A stretch of DNA of 35,640 bases from Streptomyces triticirhizae (GTDB lineage: Bacteria; Actinomycetota; Actinomycetes; Streptomycetales; Streptomycetaceae): contig NZ_RFFJ01000044.1 in the NCBI RefSeq assembly GCF_003696235.1, forward strand, positions 1 through 35,640. The letters are read 5' to 3'. The notes beneath the pieces are model-generated. The model did no database searches and had not been told where the DNA came from. It saw nothing but the letters and a program-made list of their open reading frames with translations. Each line of letters opens with the position of its first letter. The stretch's first letter is position 1. A program made the translations under genes and the position numbers. Below are positions 16,092-24,817 of this stretch, piece after piece.

Positions 16092-16744
16092 GCGTCGCTC
16101 CCAGGATGACCCTCCGGGCCGCTTCCCGGATAGATCGTCAGGGTGCCGCGCGGCACCCGTTCGCCGAGGGAGACCTCCCAGCGGCCTTGGCCCCGCTCGT
16201 CGAGGAACCGCTCGAAGGCGAGGCCACGGCCGCCGGGCCCCTCGAAGTCGGCGTACTCGACGCGGCCGGTCGCGCCGAGGCCCGTGGTGCCCTCGGAGCG
16301 GTAGTTCGCCGTGCCGTGCTCGGAGCGGCGGTAGGTGACCCCGTCGACCGTCAACGTCGCCTGGCTCGGGAGGAGTTCGGCCTCTCCCCGGTACTCGGAC
16401 CAGAGCATCACCTCAAGGTCCGGGTCCTCCTCGACGGAGATCCAGCGGTGGCCGCTCTCGGCGCCGCCGTCGGCGTTCATCGGGTCGACGAAGTGCTCCG
16501 ACCAGCTGAAGCCGCCCTCGGTCAGCCGCAGCGAGCCGCGCACGAAGAGGCGCTCGCCGAGGTACTCCACCATGTCGCCGGCCTTCAACGTCCTGGGGTC
16601 GCCGCCCGTTTCGCCGTCGGCGGCGAACGGGTCCCGGGGCGCCCGGGGCGCGGCGGCCCTCGGGTTGGCGCGTTTCGCCGCCGCCACGGCGGCCACGACG
16701 GCCGCCAGCGCGACGAGTCCGACGAAGGCCAGTACCAAGCCCAT
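16088..16744 (-). CDS. DUF4178 protein with N-terminal membrane anchor
   Basis: 218 aa. One N-terminal membrane helix (about 3-24) is followed by a Pro/Ala linker and a DUF4178 domain (about 48-210). Typical parts are LKAGDMVEYLGERLFVRGSL, GFSWSEHFV, HRWISVEEDPDLEVMLWSEY and VEYADFEGP. The ATG at 16744 (MGLVLAFVG) is preferred; an in-frame start at 16852 would add 36 unlikely residues. It is first of the operon that runs to the SpeE-like gene. DUF4178 domains are widely linked to DUF350 and SpeE-like proteins, but their activity is not established. Confidence 0.85.
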   Translation of the reverse strand: MGLVLAFVGLVALAAVVAAVAAAKRANPRAAAPRAPRDPFAADGETGGDPRTLKAGDMVEYLGERLFVRGSLRLTEGGFSWSEHFVDPMNADGGAESGHRWISVEEDPDLEVMLWSEYRGEAELLPSQATLTVDGVTYRRSEHGTANYRSEGTTGLGATGRVEYADFEGPGGRGLAFERFLDERGQGRWEVSLGERVPRGTLTIYPGSGPEGHPGSDA

Positions 16745-17142
16745 GACTTCTTCCCCCGTTGTGCGAATCCGCGCGCTCCCTCGGGGCGCTCGGCGCAGAG
16801 TATGACACGAGAACAGAGCAGTATCGCACGGCGGGGCGGTGCCGATCCACACGGGAGAGGGGCCGGCCGCCGCTCGGGGAGTCGCCGACGGGCCGGGTGC
16901 GAAGTAAGGGACTTCCGCCCGACATGGCCAACGACTGGTCAGCGGCGCTGGTCAGGCGCCGACTCCCCCCGACCCGAGCGGGGCCGGATGGCCAAGAGTG
17001 ACGGCAGGACGCCTGAAGGACCAGCAGCTTCGACGTAGGCTAAAACCGCCGGGTAGTCACGAACCGCCGTGTCCCCGGGCCGCGTTGGTCACCAGCCGGC
17101 GGCCTGCGGGGGCGCGGCCTGGCGCCACGGGAGGCTTGGCCG
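16745..17142. other. Divergent intergenic region, DUF4178 operon / winged-helix regulator
   Basis: No gene is seen in these 398 bases. On the minus strand CATACT (16799-16804) is a possible -10 box for the DUF4178 operon, but no good -35 is found at the right distance. The part near 17040 contains the AT-richer stretch GGCTAAAACC, which may belong to the promoter of the regulator. This is a weak call. Confidence 0.4.
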
Positions 17143-18195
17143 ATGCGGCTGAGGGTGCGTTTCACGGGGGACGATCTGGGGCGGGTCCGGTTGGCCGCGC
17201 GGGCCGATCCCCTGTGGGAGACGGTGCTGAGCGTGCACCGGCTGCGGGACGGCCAGGGTGACGTGGTCCACGGTCCCTGGCGGCGGTCGTTGCGCTCCGC
17301 GCGGGCGTTACCGGAGAGCCTGAACACGCTGATCCCGCGCCGGGGTTACTTCCCCGACTTCCTCAACCCGGCGGAGTCCGCCTGGGGTTGGCGGGCCGCC
17401 CTGGAGGCGGTGCGGGCCACGCCCCGGCGGCGGCTGGCCGCCGAGCTGGGGCGGCTGACGCACGGGCCGGGCCGCGCGGGGTGGTTACGCGGGCTGGCCG
17501 ACGGCGAGCCGGCCGCGTTGGAACGGCTCACCGACGACCTGGAGCGCTACCACCGGGTGGCGGTCGGCGGCCACCCGGTCTGGTCGGCGGTGCGCACCGC
17601 CGTCGACGCCGATCTGGCGGCGCGTGCCCGGCAGTTGACCTTCGGCGGGGTGGACGCGCTGCTGTCCGGGCTGCGCCCGGCGCTGCGCTGGAACCCGCCG
17701 GTGCTGGAGGCGGACTATCCGGTGGACCGCGAGGTGGAGCTGGGCGGGCGGGGGCTGCTGCTGATCCCGTCGTACTTCTGCTGGCGGGCCCCGGTGATGC
17801 TGGCGGACCCGGCGCTGCCGCCGGTGCTGGTCTATCCGGTGGCGCACGGCCCGGTGGTCTCCGCCGACCGGGCGGCGCTGGGCCGGCTGCTCGGGACGAC
17901 GCGGGCCCGGGTGCTGGCCTGCGCGGCGGAGAACGGGGCGACCACAGGGGAGTTGGCCCGGCGGGTCGGGATCTCGTTGGGCTCGGCGTCCCAACACGCG
18001 CGGGTGCTGCGGGAGTCGGGGCTGGTGCACTCGGTGCGCCGGGGCAACGAGGTGCTGCACACGCTCACCCCGGCCGGCCGCACGCTGCTGCCGGCCCCGA
18101 CGGCGCCGTCCGGCGGCCTCCACCCGTTCACCGGCCCGCACCGCCAGGGGAACCGGCCAGGGGCCCCGGGTCAACCCGCCCCGGGCAGGGGATAG
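17143..18195 (+). CDS. ArsR-type winged-helix regulator with two TTA codons
   Basis: 350 aa. The first 230 residues are a family-specific domain seen in large actinobacterial ArsR-like proteins (PESLNTLIPRRGYFPDFLNP, LLLIPSYFCWRAPVML, VLVYPVAHG). The C-terminal 90 hold the winged helix (LGRLLGTTRARVLACAAEN, ARRVGISLGSASQHARVLR, VRRGNEVLHTLTPAG). The effector is unknown. TTA codons occur in frame at 17308-17310 (Leu56) and 17485-17487 (Leu115). In Streptomyces these need the bldA tRNA, so the protein may be made only late in development. Start ATG at 17143 follows a GGGAGG (17128-17133). The last 25 bases overlap the convergent SDR gene. Confidence 0.85.
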   Translation: MRLRVRFTGDDLGRVRLAARADPLWETVLSVHRLRDGQGDVVHGPWRRSLRSARALPESLNTLIPRRGYFPDFLNPAESAWGWRAALEAVRATPRRRLAAELGRLTHGPGRAGWLRGLADGEPAALERLTDDLERYHRVAVGGHPVWSAVRTAVDADLAARARQLTFGGVDALLSGLRPALRWNPPVLEADYPVDREVELGGRGLLLIPSYFCWRAPVMLADPALPPVLVYPVAHGPVVSADRAALGRLLGTTRARVLACAAENGATTGELARRVGISLGSASQHARVLRESGLVHSVRRGNEVLHTLTPAGRTLLPAPTAPSGGLHPFTGPHRQGNRPGAPGQPAPGRG

Positions 18196-19085
18196 CGGAT
18201 GCCCGTCAGCTCCTCCGACACCTGCCACAGCCGCCGGGCCACCGCGTCGTCGAGGGTCCAGGGTGCGCGGGGCGTGCGCCCCGGGCGGCCGCGCAGCGCG
18301 CCGGGCCCGGTGAACGAGTCGGGCGCGACGCCCGGCGCCGTCGCCGCGTACAGCGTCGGCATCGCGCCGGCCTCCGGCCGGGCCGCCAGCAGCCGGTTGC
18401 CGAGGCGGGCGACGCGTTCCTTGACGGCGTTCCGTTCCAACCTGGCCGCCTGGAGTTGGAGCCCGGTGTCGGCGTAGCCGGGGTGCACGGCGGCCGCGAG
18501 CAGGTCGGTGCCGGCGGCGCGGCGCGCCAGCTCGTGGGTGAACAGCAGGTTCGCCGTCTTGGAACGCCCGTAGGCCAGCCAACGCCGGTAGCGGCGCTCG
18601 GCGTTGAGGTCGTTGATGTTGACGTTCCCCACCAGGTGCAGCAGGCTGGAGACGGTGACCACCCGGGCGCCGCCGGCGTTGCGCAGCGCCCCGCACAGCA
18701 GCCCGGTGAGGGCGAAGTGGCCCAGGTGGTTGACGCCGAACTGGCTCTCGAAGCCGTCGGCGGTGGTGGACCGGGGCACGGCCATCAGCCCCGCGTTGTT
18801 GACCAGCAGGTGCAGCGGCGCCTCGCCCCAGTCGCCGGCGAACGCGCGGACCGAGGCGAGGTCGCCCAGGTCCAGGAGGCGCAGCTCCGCGCGGGCCTCC
18901 GGCACCTCCTCCAGCAGCCGGGTCAGCGCGGACTGGCCGCGCCGCTGGCTCCGGCAGGCGAGCACCACCCGGGCGCCGCGCCGGGCCAGTTCACGGGCGG
19001 TGACATAGCCCAGCCCGCCGTTGGCGCCGGTGACCACCGAGGTGCGGCCCTTGAGATCGGGGATGTCCCGTGCGGTCCAACGCAT
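18171..19085 (-). CDS. Short-chain dehydrogenase/reductase (retinol dehydrogenase-like)
   Basis: 304 aa. It has a classical SDR Rossmann fold with TGANGGLG near 19-26, NNAGLM near 94-99, the catalytic Ser in VTVSSLLH and YGRSK for Tyr-Lys. VVLACRS after the second strand suggests NADP(H) preference through Arg. The length and the C-terminal region AHRRLWQVSEELTGI-like (here ARRLWQVSEELTGI) match the WWOX/retinol dehydrogenase-type actinobacterial group. The substrate cannot be told. It is convergent with the winged-helix regulator, whose 3' end it overlaps by 25 bp; no partner gene lies downstream. Confidence 0.9.
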   Translation of the reverse strand: MRWTARDIPDLKGRTSVVTGANGGLGYVTARELARRGARVVLACRSQRRGQSALTRLLEEVPEARAELRLLDLGDLASVRAFAGDWGEAPLHLLVNNAGLMAVPRSTTADGFESQFGVNHLGHFALTGLLCGALRNAGGARVVTVSSLLHLVGNVNINDLNAERRYRRWLAYGRSKTANLLFTHELARRAAGTDLLAAAVHPGYADTGLQLQAARLERNAVKERVARLGNRLLAARPEAGAMPTLYAATAPGVAPDSFTGPGALRGRPGRTPRAPWTLDDAVARRLWQVSEELTGIRYPLPGAG

Positions 19086-19184
19086 GGCCCCAAGGGTAGG
19101 CCGCGCCCCGGTGGCGTGCGAGCGTTCGTCACTCCTCGTGACCTCCGGGGCGGGTGGGCCCCCGGGGACGCCCGTCGGGCCGGC

Positions 19185-21485
19185 TCACGGCCCGGCGCCC
19201 TCCACCGGCTCGACCGTGACCGGGCAGCTCATCCTGCGGTCGTGGCCGAGCCGGCGTTCGGGGCCGGTGAGGGTCAGCGGCAGGGCGTGCCGCAGGTCCC
19301 CGACGGAGGCGCCGAGCCGCAGCTCCAGCGCGCCCGGCTCCACGATCCGCCGCCCGGGCGCCACGGTGTAGCCGGCGAGGTCGGCGGGGAAGGTGAGCCC
19401 GACCCGCGCCGACGAGCCGGCCGCCAGCGGGACTCTGGCGTAGCCGACCAGCCGGTTGACGGGCCGGGCGGTCCTGGCCACCGGGTCGTGGAGGTAGAGC
19501 TGCACCACCTCGGTGCCCTCACGTTCCCCGGTGTTGGTGACGGTCACCGAGACGGTCACCTCGCCCTCGGTGGTCGCGGTCTCGGCCGAGAGCGCGGCGT
19601 CGCTCCAGGCGAACGTGGTGTAGCCGAGGCCGTGGCCGAACGGGAAGAGCGGCGTCGGGTCGATGTTGCTGGCCTCGCCGGCCTGGCCGAGCGGCGGCGC
19701 GAGGTAACTCCACGGCTGGCCGCCGGTGTTCCTCGGCACCCCGACTGGCAGCCGCCCGGCCGGATTGAGCCGCCCGGACAGCACGCCGGCGACGGCGCCC
19801 GCGCCCTCCTCGCCGGGGAAGAACGCCTGCACGGCGCCGGCGAGCCGGTCCGCCCAGCGGCCCAGCGCATAGGGCCGGCCGGTCAGCGACACCAGCACCA
19901 CGGGCACCCCGGTGGCGAGCAGCTCGTCGAGGAACGCGCCCTGCTCGTCGGGGAGTTCGAGATCGGCGGCGTCGCAGCCCTCGCCCGATGTGCCGCGCCC
20001 GAAGAGGCCGGAGCGGTCCCCGACGACGGCGACGCAGACGTCGGCGCCGGCCGCGTCCTCGGGCGTCGCGGCGCGGGTGACGCGGGCGTTCGGCAGCTCG
20101 GCGGCCAGCGCCTCGTAGAGCGTGGGCACCTCGACGCCCAGCGGCAGCTCCGGGTGGCTGACGCCGACGTGGCGGGGGAAGGTGTAGCAGCCCAGCAGTG
20201 GTGCCACGTCGTCGGCCAGCGGCCCGGCGACCGCGATCCGCGCCGCGCCGGGCAGCGGCAGCGCCCCGTCGCGGTTGGCGAGCAACACCACCGACTCCTC
20301 GGCGAGTTGGCGGGCGACGGCGCGCATCGCCGGCGGGTCGAGGTCCACCCGCCCGCCGTCGCTGAGGGCGGCCGGCTCGGGGCTGTACTCGGCGTCGAGC
20401 AGGCCGAGTTCGGCCTTCTGGGCCAGCACGCGCAGCACCGAGCGGTCCACCAGCTCCTCGGGGACCTCGCCGGAGCGCACCCGTTCCGCCAGCGGCGGGC
20501 CGTAGCAGCGTTGCGCGGGCAGCTCCACGTCCACACCGGCGGCCAGGGCGACGGCCGCCGCCTCGCCTGGCGAGCCGGCGACGCCGTGGTTGACCTCAAG
20601 GAAGGAGATCCCGAAGTAGTCGGAGACCACCGTGCCGGTGAACCCCCAGTCCTCGCGCAGGAGTCGGATCAGCAGGTCGCCGTCGGCGGTCGCCGGCACC
20701 CCGTCCACATCGTTGTAGGCGGCCATCACGGAACGGGCCCCGCCCTCGCGCAACGCCATCTCGAACGGCGGCAGCAGCACGTCCGACAGCTCGCGCGGCC
20801 CCAGCGAGACCGGGGCATGGTTGCGGGCGGCCTGGGAGGCGGAGTAGCCGACGAAGTGCTTGAGGGTGGCCACGATCCCGGCCGACTCCAGGCCCCGCAC
20901 ATAGGCGGTGGCCACCGTCGCCACCAGGTACGGGTCCTCCCCGATGGTCTCCTCGGTGCGGCCCCAGCGCGGGTCGCGGGTGACGTCGAGCACCGGGGAC
21001 AGCCCCTGGTGGATGCCGACCGAACGCATCGAGTCGCCGATCAACCGGGCGGCCCGCTCGACCAGTTCGGGGTGGAAGGTGGCGCCCCAGGCCAGCGGCG
21101 TGGGGAAGATCGTCGCCTGCCAGGCGGTGAACCCGGTCAGGCACTCCTCGTGCGCCAGCGCCGGTATCCCGAACCGCCCGGCGGCCACGATCCGCCGCTG
21201 GTCCTCGGCCAGCAGCTTGGCCTTCTCGGTCGGGTCGACCGGCAGCGTGCCGAACGGGCGGGTCAGCTGGCCCAGGCCGTTGGGCAGCAGCTCCGACAGG
21301 TCGGGCTGGCCGTTGTTGATCTGGTGCTGGAGCGGCGCGACCTCGGCGTCGTCCTCGCCGCCGACGTCGGAGCCGGGCCAGATGCTGACCAGCTGGGCCA
21401 GTTTCTCCTCCAGCGTCAGCTCGGCCAGCAGCGCCTCGGCCCGGGCGAGCGGGGTGCGGGTGGCGTCCTGCCAGGGCTGGTCCAT
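19185..21485 (-). CDS. bxlA: Glycoside hydrolase family 3 beta-xylosidase
   Basis: 766 aa. The order is the GH3 N-terminal TIM barrel (about 10-330) with DVTRDPRWGRTEETIGEDP, ATLKHFVGYSA and SDY carrying nucleophile Asp289, then the GH3 C-terminal domain (about 370-610), and a fibronectin type III-like domain (about 665-740). There is no signal peptide, so it is cytoplasmic and would cleave imported xylobiose or xylo-oligomers. I prefer the ATG at 21485, which has GAGGAG 5 nt upstream. The ATG at 21539, overlapping the permease stop by 4 bp, is an alternative adding 18 residues. GH3 also covers beta-glucosidases; the GH10, ABC and LacI neighbours in bxl gene order point to xylosidase. Confidence 0.88.
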   Translation of the reverse strand: MDQPWQDATRTPLARAEALLAELTLEEKLAQLVSIWPGSDVGGEDDAEVAPLQHQINNGQPDLSELLPNGLGQLTRPFGTLPVDPTEKAKLLAEDQRRIVAAGRFGIPALAHEECLTGFTAWQATIFPTPLAWGATFHPELVERAARLIGDSMRSVGIHQGLSPVLDVTRDPRWGRTEETIGEDPYLVATVATAYVRGLESAGIVATLKHFVGYSASQAARNHAPVSLGPRELSDVLLPPFEMALREGGARSVMAAYNDVDGVPATADGDLLIRLLREDWGFTGTVVSDYFGISFLEVNHGVAGSPGEAAAVALAAGVDVELPAQRCYGPPLAERVRSGEVPEELVDRSVLRVLAQKAELGLLDAEYSPEPAALSDGGRVDLDPPAMRAVARQLAEESVVLLANRDGALPLPGAARIAVAGPLADDVAPLLGCYTFPRHVGVSHPELPLGVEVPTLYEALAAELPNARVTRAATPEDAAGADVCVAVVGDRSGLFGRGTSGEGCDAADLELPDEQGAFLDELLATGVPVVLVSLTGRPYALGRWADRLAGAVQAFFPGEEGAGAVAGVLSGRLNPAGRLPVGVPRNTGGQPWSYLAPPLGQAGEASNIDPTPLFPFGHGLGYTTFAWSDAALSAETATTEGEVTVSVTVTNTGEREGTEVVQLYLHDPVARTARPVNRLVGYARVPLAAGSSARVGLTFPADLAGYTVAPGRRIVEPGALELRLGASVGDLRHALPLTLTGPERRLGHDRRMSCPVTVEPVEGAGP

Positions 21486-21535
21486 GGAACTCCTCGTCTC
21501 GGTGTCCGGGGTGGGGCGTGCCCCCGGCGTCGCGC

Positions 21536-22435
21536 TCATTTGCCGCCCACCCCCATCAGTCCGTTGATCAGCTGGCGGCGCGCGAACAGGTAGGCGGTGA
21601 AGATCGGCACGATGGAGAGCACCACGGCGGCCAGCAGCGCCGGGATGTCCACCCGGAACTCGCCCACGAAGTCGTAGAGTCCGAGCGTCAGCACCCGGGT
21701 CTCGCGGGACTGGGTGAGGATCAGCGGGAAGAGGAAGCCGTTCCACGCGCTCAACGCCGAGAAGACCCCCGCCGTGGAGATGCCGGCCCGGGACATGGGG
21801 ATGACCAGCTGGAAGAGGACCCGCACGGACCTGGCGCCGTCCAGCGCCATCGACTCGTACAGCTCCTCCGAGATGTCCCGCATGGTGCCCACCAGGATCA
21901 GCACGCTCACCGGCAGGGAGAACGCGGCGGTGGGCAGGATGATCGCCAACAGCGTGTCGTAGAGCGACAGTTCGGTGATGATCAGGTAGATCGGGATGAT
22001 CACGGCCTGGGAGGGGATCGCCAGGCCCAGCAGGAAGAGTTGGAACGCCCGCTGGCTCAGCCGCGACCTGGTGCGCACGATGCTGTAGCTGACGGTCACC
22101 GCCAGCGTGAGCACCAGCGCGGTGCAGGAGGCCGTGACGATCAGGGTGTTGAGCAGATAGCGGGGGAAGTCGCCCTCCAGCACCTGCCGGTAGCTGTCGA
22201 ACGAGATCGAGTCGGGCAGCGACAGCGGCCCGTTGTCCAGGTACTCCTGGCGGCTCTGGAGCGTGGAGGCCACCAGGATGTACAGCGGCACGATCACGAT
22301 GACCAGCCAGACGAACGCCCCGATCCCGGCCGGGTAGTTGGCCTTCGGCAGCCGGAACGGGCGCCGGCCGCGCACGGGCGGCGCGGGCGGGGTGTCCCTG
22401 GCCAGCTCGGGGCGGAGATCCGTTTCGGTGCTCAC
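21536..22435 (-). CDS. bxlG: Sugar ABC transporter permease (MalG-type), BxlG-like
   Basis: 299 aa with six membrane segments and the EAA-type loop ESMALDGARSVRVLFQLVIP near 192-211 that contacts the ATPase. It belongs to the carbohydrate-uptake-1 (MalG-like) permeases. GTG start at 22435 overlaps the upstream permease stop by 4 bp. Its stop overlaps an alternative GH3 start. No ATP-binding subunit lies in the locus; streptomycete sugar ABC systems of this class normally share MsiK. Confidence 0.9.
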   Translation of the reverse strand: MSTETDLRPELARDTPPAPPVRGRRPFRLPKANYPAGIGAFVWLVIVIVPLYILVASTLQSRQEYLDNGPLSLPDSISFDSYRQVLEGDFPRYLLNTLIVTASCTALVLTLAVTVSYSIVRTRSRLSQRAFQLFLLGLAIPSQAVIIPIYLIITELSLYDTLLAIILPTAAFSLPVSVLILVGTMRDISEELYESMALDGARSVRVLFQLVIPMSRAGISTAGVFSALSAWNGFLFPLILTQSRETRVLTLGLYDFVGEFRVDIPALLAAVVLSIVPIFTAYLFARRQLINGLMGVGGK

Positions 22436-23334
22436 ATGCCCTCCCGGGTGCTGCGCATCCTGTTGAACCCGGTCAGCCGCACCAGCAGCAGCGAGGTGCC
22501 GGTGGCGACGATCACGAGGGCGGCGGCCACGGCGCTGGCGTAGCCCAGGTCGAACGCGCGGAAGCCGGTCTCGTACATCAGGTAGGGAACGATCGCGGTG
22601 GCGTCGCCCGGGCCGCCGCGCGTGAGGATCAGCACGACGTCGAAGTAGGTCAGCGCGCCCACCACCATGAGCACCGTGGAGGTGACGATGGTGTTCCTCA
22701 GCTGCGGCAGCGTGACATGGAAGAACTGCCGCACGGTGCCGGCCCCGTCGATGGACGCCGCGTCGTAGAGCGACTGCGGGATCTGCCGGGCGCCGCCCTG
22801 GTAGATCAGCATGTGGAACGGGGCGAACTGCCAGCCGGAGACGAAGAGGATCGCCGCGAACGCGCCGGTGCTTGAGCCCAGCAGGTCGGCGTTGTCCAGG
22901 TCGAACCAGTCGGCGATGTCGGCGGCCAGGCCCAGGTTGGGGTCGAAGATGGTGCGCCACAGCAGGGCGAGCGCGACCGAGGAGGCCAACAGCGGCAGGA
23001 AGAAGATGGCCGAGAGCACCGCCCGGTTGCGCTGCCGGCCCGCCGCCCAGACGCCGAGCAGCAGCACGACGGGCGTCTGCGTCAGCCAGCTCAGCGCGGT
23101 CAGCAGCAGGCTCAGCCAGATGGCGTTGCGCATCCCGTCGTCGTTCCAGAGCCGGGACCAGTTGTCCAGCCCGGTCCAGCTCGGGTCGCTCAGGCCGTCC
23201 CAGTCGGTGAAGGACAGATAGCCGACGATCCCCATCGGGGCGGCGGCGAACAGAAAGAAGAAGAGCACGGCCGGAAGCGCCCAGGCGATGCCTGGGCGCC
23301 CGGCGCGCGGGGAGCGAATCGTCTCGCGCTTCAC
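22432..23334 (-). CDS. bxlF: Sugar ABC transporter permease (MalF-type), BxlF-like
   Basis: 300 aa, six membrane segments, with an EAA-type loop QSLYDAASIDGAGTVRQFF near 185-203. PGIAWALPAVLFFFLFAAAP at the N-terminus is the first helix, typical of MalF-like permeases of this group. GTG start at 23334 has AGGA upstream and lies 10 bp after the stop of the binding-protein gene. It pairs with the following permease to form the membrane channel for the sugar. Confidence 0.9.
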   Translation of the reverse strand: MKRETIRSPRAGRPGIAWALPAVLFFFLFAAAPMGIVGYLSFTDWDGLSDPSWTGLDNWSRLWNDDGMRNAIWLSLLLTALSWLTQTPVVLLLGVWAAGRQRNRAVLSAIFFLPLLASSVALALLWRTIFDPNLGLAADIADWFDLDNADLLGSSTGAFAAILFVSGWQFAPFHMLIYQGGARQIPQSLYDAASIDGAGTVRQFFHVTLPQLRNTIVTSTVLMVVGALTYFDVVLILTRGGPGDATAIVPYLMYETGFRAFDLGYASAVAAALVIVATGTSLLLVRLTGFNRMRSTREGM

Positions 23335-23344
23335 GGATGTGGTC

Positions 23345-24649
23345 CTAGAGGTTCAGCATCGCTTCGACGAACTGCTCGGCGCTGAGCTGGCCGCTGAACA
23401 GCTTCTCGATGTTGTCGATCATCGGCGTCGACTGGTCGGCGGGCAGCGCCTGGTCCCAGGAGAGGGTGAAGCTGGGCGCGTTCCGCACCATCTCGTACTG
23501 GAAGCGGGCGTACTCGGGCGTGGGCGCCTCGTCCAGCAGGCTCTCGGCGTTGGCCGTGGTGGGGATGTCGCCGTTGGCGATCAGCGCGCTCGCGTAGTCC
23601 TCGGAGGCGTGCAGCTTGAGGAACTCGACGGCGGCGTCCAGCTTCTCGCCCTCGACGTTGGCGTTGACCGACCAGTAGTTGGTGGGGTTGCCGACCAGCG
23701 CGGCCGGGTCGCCGGTGCCGCCCTCGATGGCGGGGAAGGTGGCCCAGGCCAGGTCGCTCTCGGCGAACTCCGGCTGGTTGGAGAGCTGGTTGGCGAACTC
23801 CCAGCTGCCCATGAGGTGCATCGCGGCCTCGCCCTGGGCGAAGAACGTCGAGGCGCCGTCGGTGGTGTAGCTCACGGAGCGGAAGTTGTTGCCGAAGGCG
23901 CCGGCCTCGACCAGGTCGACGGCGTTCTGCGCGGCGGCGAGGACGGCGGGCTCGCCCCAGGCGGAGGAGTCGCCGTTCCTGATCCGGTCGAAGATCTCCG
24001 CGCCGCCCTGGCGGTCCAACAGGTACTCCAGCCACATCAGTTCGGTCCACGGGTCGGCGCCGGCCAGCACCGCCGGGGTGATGTCCCGTTCCACGAACGT
24101 GTCCACCAGCGAGAACAGGTCGTCGAGCGAGGCGGGCGGCTCGACCCCGGCCTCGTCGAAGAGGGTCTGGTTGTAGAAGAGGATCACCGGCTGCACGCCG
24201 CGCATCGGGACGCCGTAGTGGCGGCCGTCGATGGCGCCGGCGTCCAGGATCGACGGGATGAACGCGTCGCCGAACTCCGGGTCGTCGGCGAGGGTGTCGG
24301 TGAGGTCGATCAGCATGTCCTCCTCGACGAAGTCGGCGATGCTGCCGCCGCCCCAGTTGAAGAAGATGTCCGGCGCGTTCGGCGAGCCCATCGCGGTGCG
24401 CATCCGGTCCTGGTAGTTCTCGCCGGGTATCTGCGTGAGGTTGACCTGGATGTCGGAGGTCTCGTTGAACCGCTCGACGAAGTCCTCCTGGATCGTGGTG
24501 GAGCCGTCCTGGTAGACCCAGACCTCCAGACGGTCCGAGCTGCCGCCGGGGCCGTCGCTGCCGCAGGCCGCGAGCGTGGTCGCGGCGACCGCGCAGGCGG
24601 CCGACACCGCCAGGACCCGAAGTCGTGGTCTCAGGTTGGGGCTTCGCAT
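23345..24649 (-). CDS. bxlE: Sugar-binding lipoprotein of ABC transporter, BxlE-like
   Basis: 434 aa. Signal peptide with LAAC lipobox (Cys29), then a family 1 extracellular solute-binding fold (LEVWVYQDGSTTIQEDFVERFN, PDIFFNWGGGSIADFV, AAMHLMGSWEFANQL, NYWSVNANVEGEKLDAAVEFL). As a lipid-anchored receptor it would capture xylobiose or other xylo-oligomers. The assignment to xylobiose rests on the gene order lipoprotein, two permeases, GH3, with a LacI gene, as in the bxl locus of other streptomycetes. It has a good promoter (24698-24726) and a palindrome just upstream of the start. GGAAGG is the ribosome site. Confidence 0.88.
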   Translation of the reverse strand: MRSPNLRPRLRVLAVSAACAVAATTLAACGSDGPGGSSDRLEVWVYQDGSTTIQEDFVERFNETSDIQVNLTQIPGENYQDRMRTAMGSPNAPDIFFNWGGGSIADFVEEDMLIDLTDTLADDPEFGDAFIPSILDAGAIDGRHYGVPMRGVQPVILFYNQTLFDEAGVEPPASLDDLFSLVDTFVERDITPAVLAGADPWTELMWLEYLLDRQGGAEIFDRIRNGDSSAWGEPAVLAAAQNAVDLVEAGAFGNNFRSVSYTTDGASTFFAQGEAAMHLMGSWEFANQLSNQPEFAESDLAWATFPAIEGGTGDPAALVGNPTNYWSVNANVEGEKLDAAVEFLKLHASEDYASALIANGDIPTTANAESLLDEAPTPEYARFQYEMVRNAPSFTLSWDQALPADQSTPMIDNIEKLFSGQLSAEQFVEAMLNL

Positions 24650-24670
24650 CGCACACCTTCCGGAAAATCG

Positions 24671-24684
24671 CCGATAATTATCGG
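24671..24684. promoter_or_regulatory. Perfect 14-bp palindrome CCGATAATTATCGG, candidate operator
   Basis: It lies 22-35 bp upstream of the solute-binding protein start and about 7-20 bp downstream of the transcription start predicted from the promoter at 24698-24726. An AT-rich island in such GC-rich DNA and an exact palindrome suit a repressor that blocks elongation. The BxlR-like LacI protein is one candidate, but the centre lacks the CG step usual for LacI sites, so another regulator is possible. Confidence 0.55.
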
Positions 24685-24697
24685 TGGATGGCGATGC

Positions 24698-24726
24698 AAG
24701 TTACGGGGGCGATGCCGTCCCGTCAA
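24698..24726 (-). promoter_or_regulatory. Vegetative promoter of the bxl operon
   Basis: On the minus strand TTGACG (24721-24726) and TAACTT (24698-24703) are 17 bp apart, close to the HrdB consensus TTGACN/TANNNT. The start would fall near 24691, giving a leader of about 40 nt that contains the palindrome at 24671-24684. Confidence 0.7.
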
Positions 24727-24795
24727 CGGTGCGGACGAACTTTCCGCCGGATTCGGTCAATCGCCGCCGGAACGAGACCAACGGAAGCCCTCGGG

Positions 24796-24817
24796 CGCGC
24801 GGGCGCGCGCCCGCGCG
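24796..24817. terminator. 22-nt GC palindrome after the LacI gene
   Basis: CGCGCGGGCGC followed by its exact complement directly abuts the stop codon of the LacI gene (24818-24820). It can form a hairpin and would separate the repressor transcript from the bxl operon promoter 70 bp further on. Confidence 0.55.

Noticed and set aside
21486..21539. GH3 protein starting at the ATG that overlaps the permease stop
   Set aside because: Possible, but the ATG at 21485 has a much better ribosome site and gives the N-terminus usual for the family, so it is kept only as an alternative.
17388..21593. 1,401-codon open frame on the plus strand over the regulator, SDR and GH3 genes
   Set aside because: It crosses three real genes in two orientations and translates to repetitive Gly/Arg/Gln-rich sequence; a GC-bias artefact.
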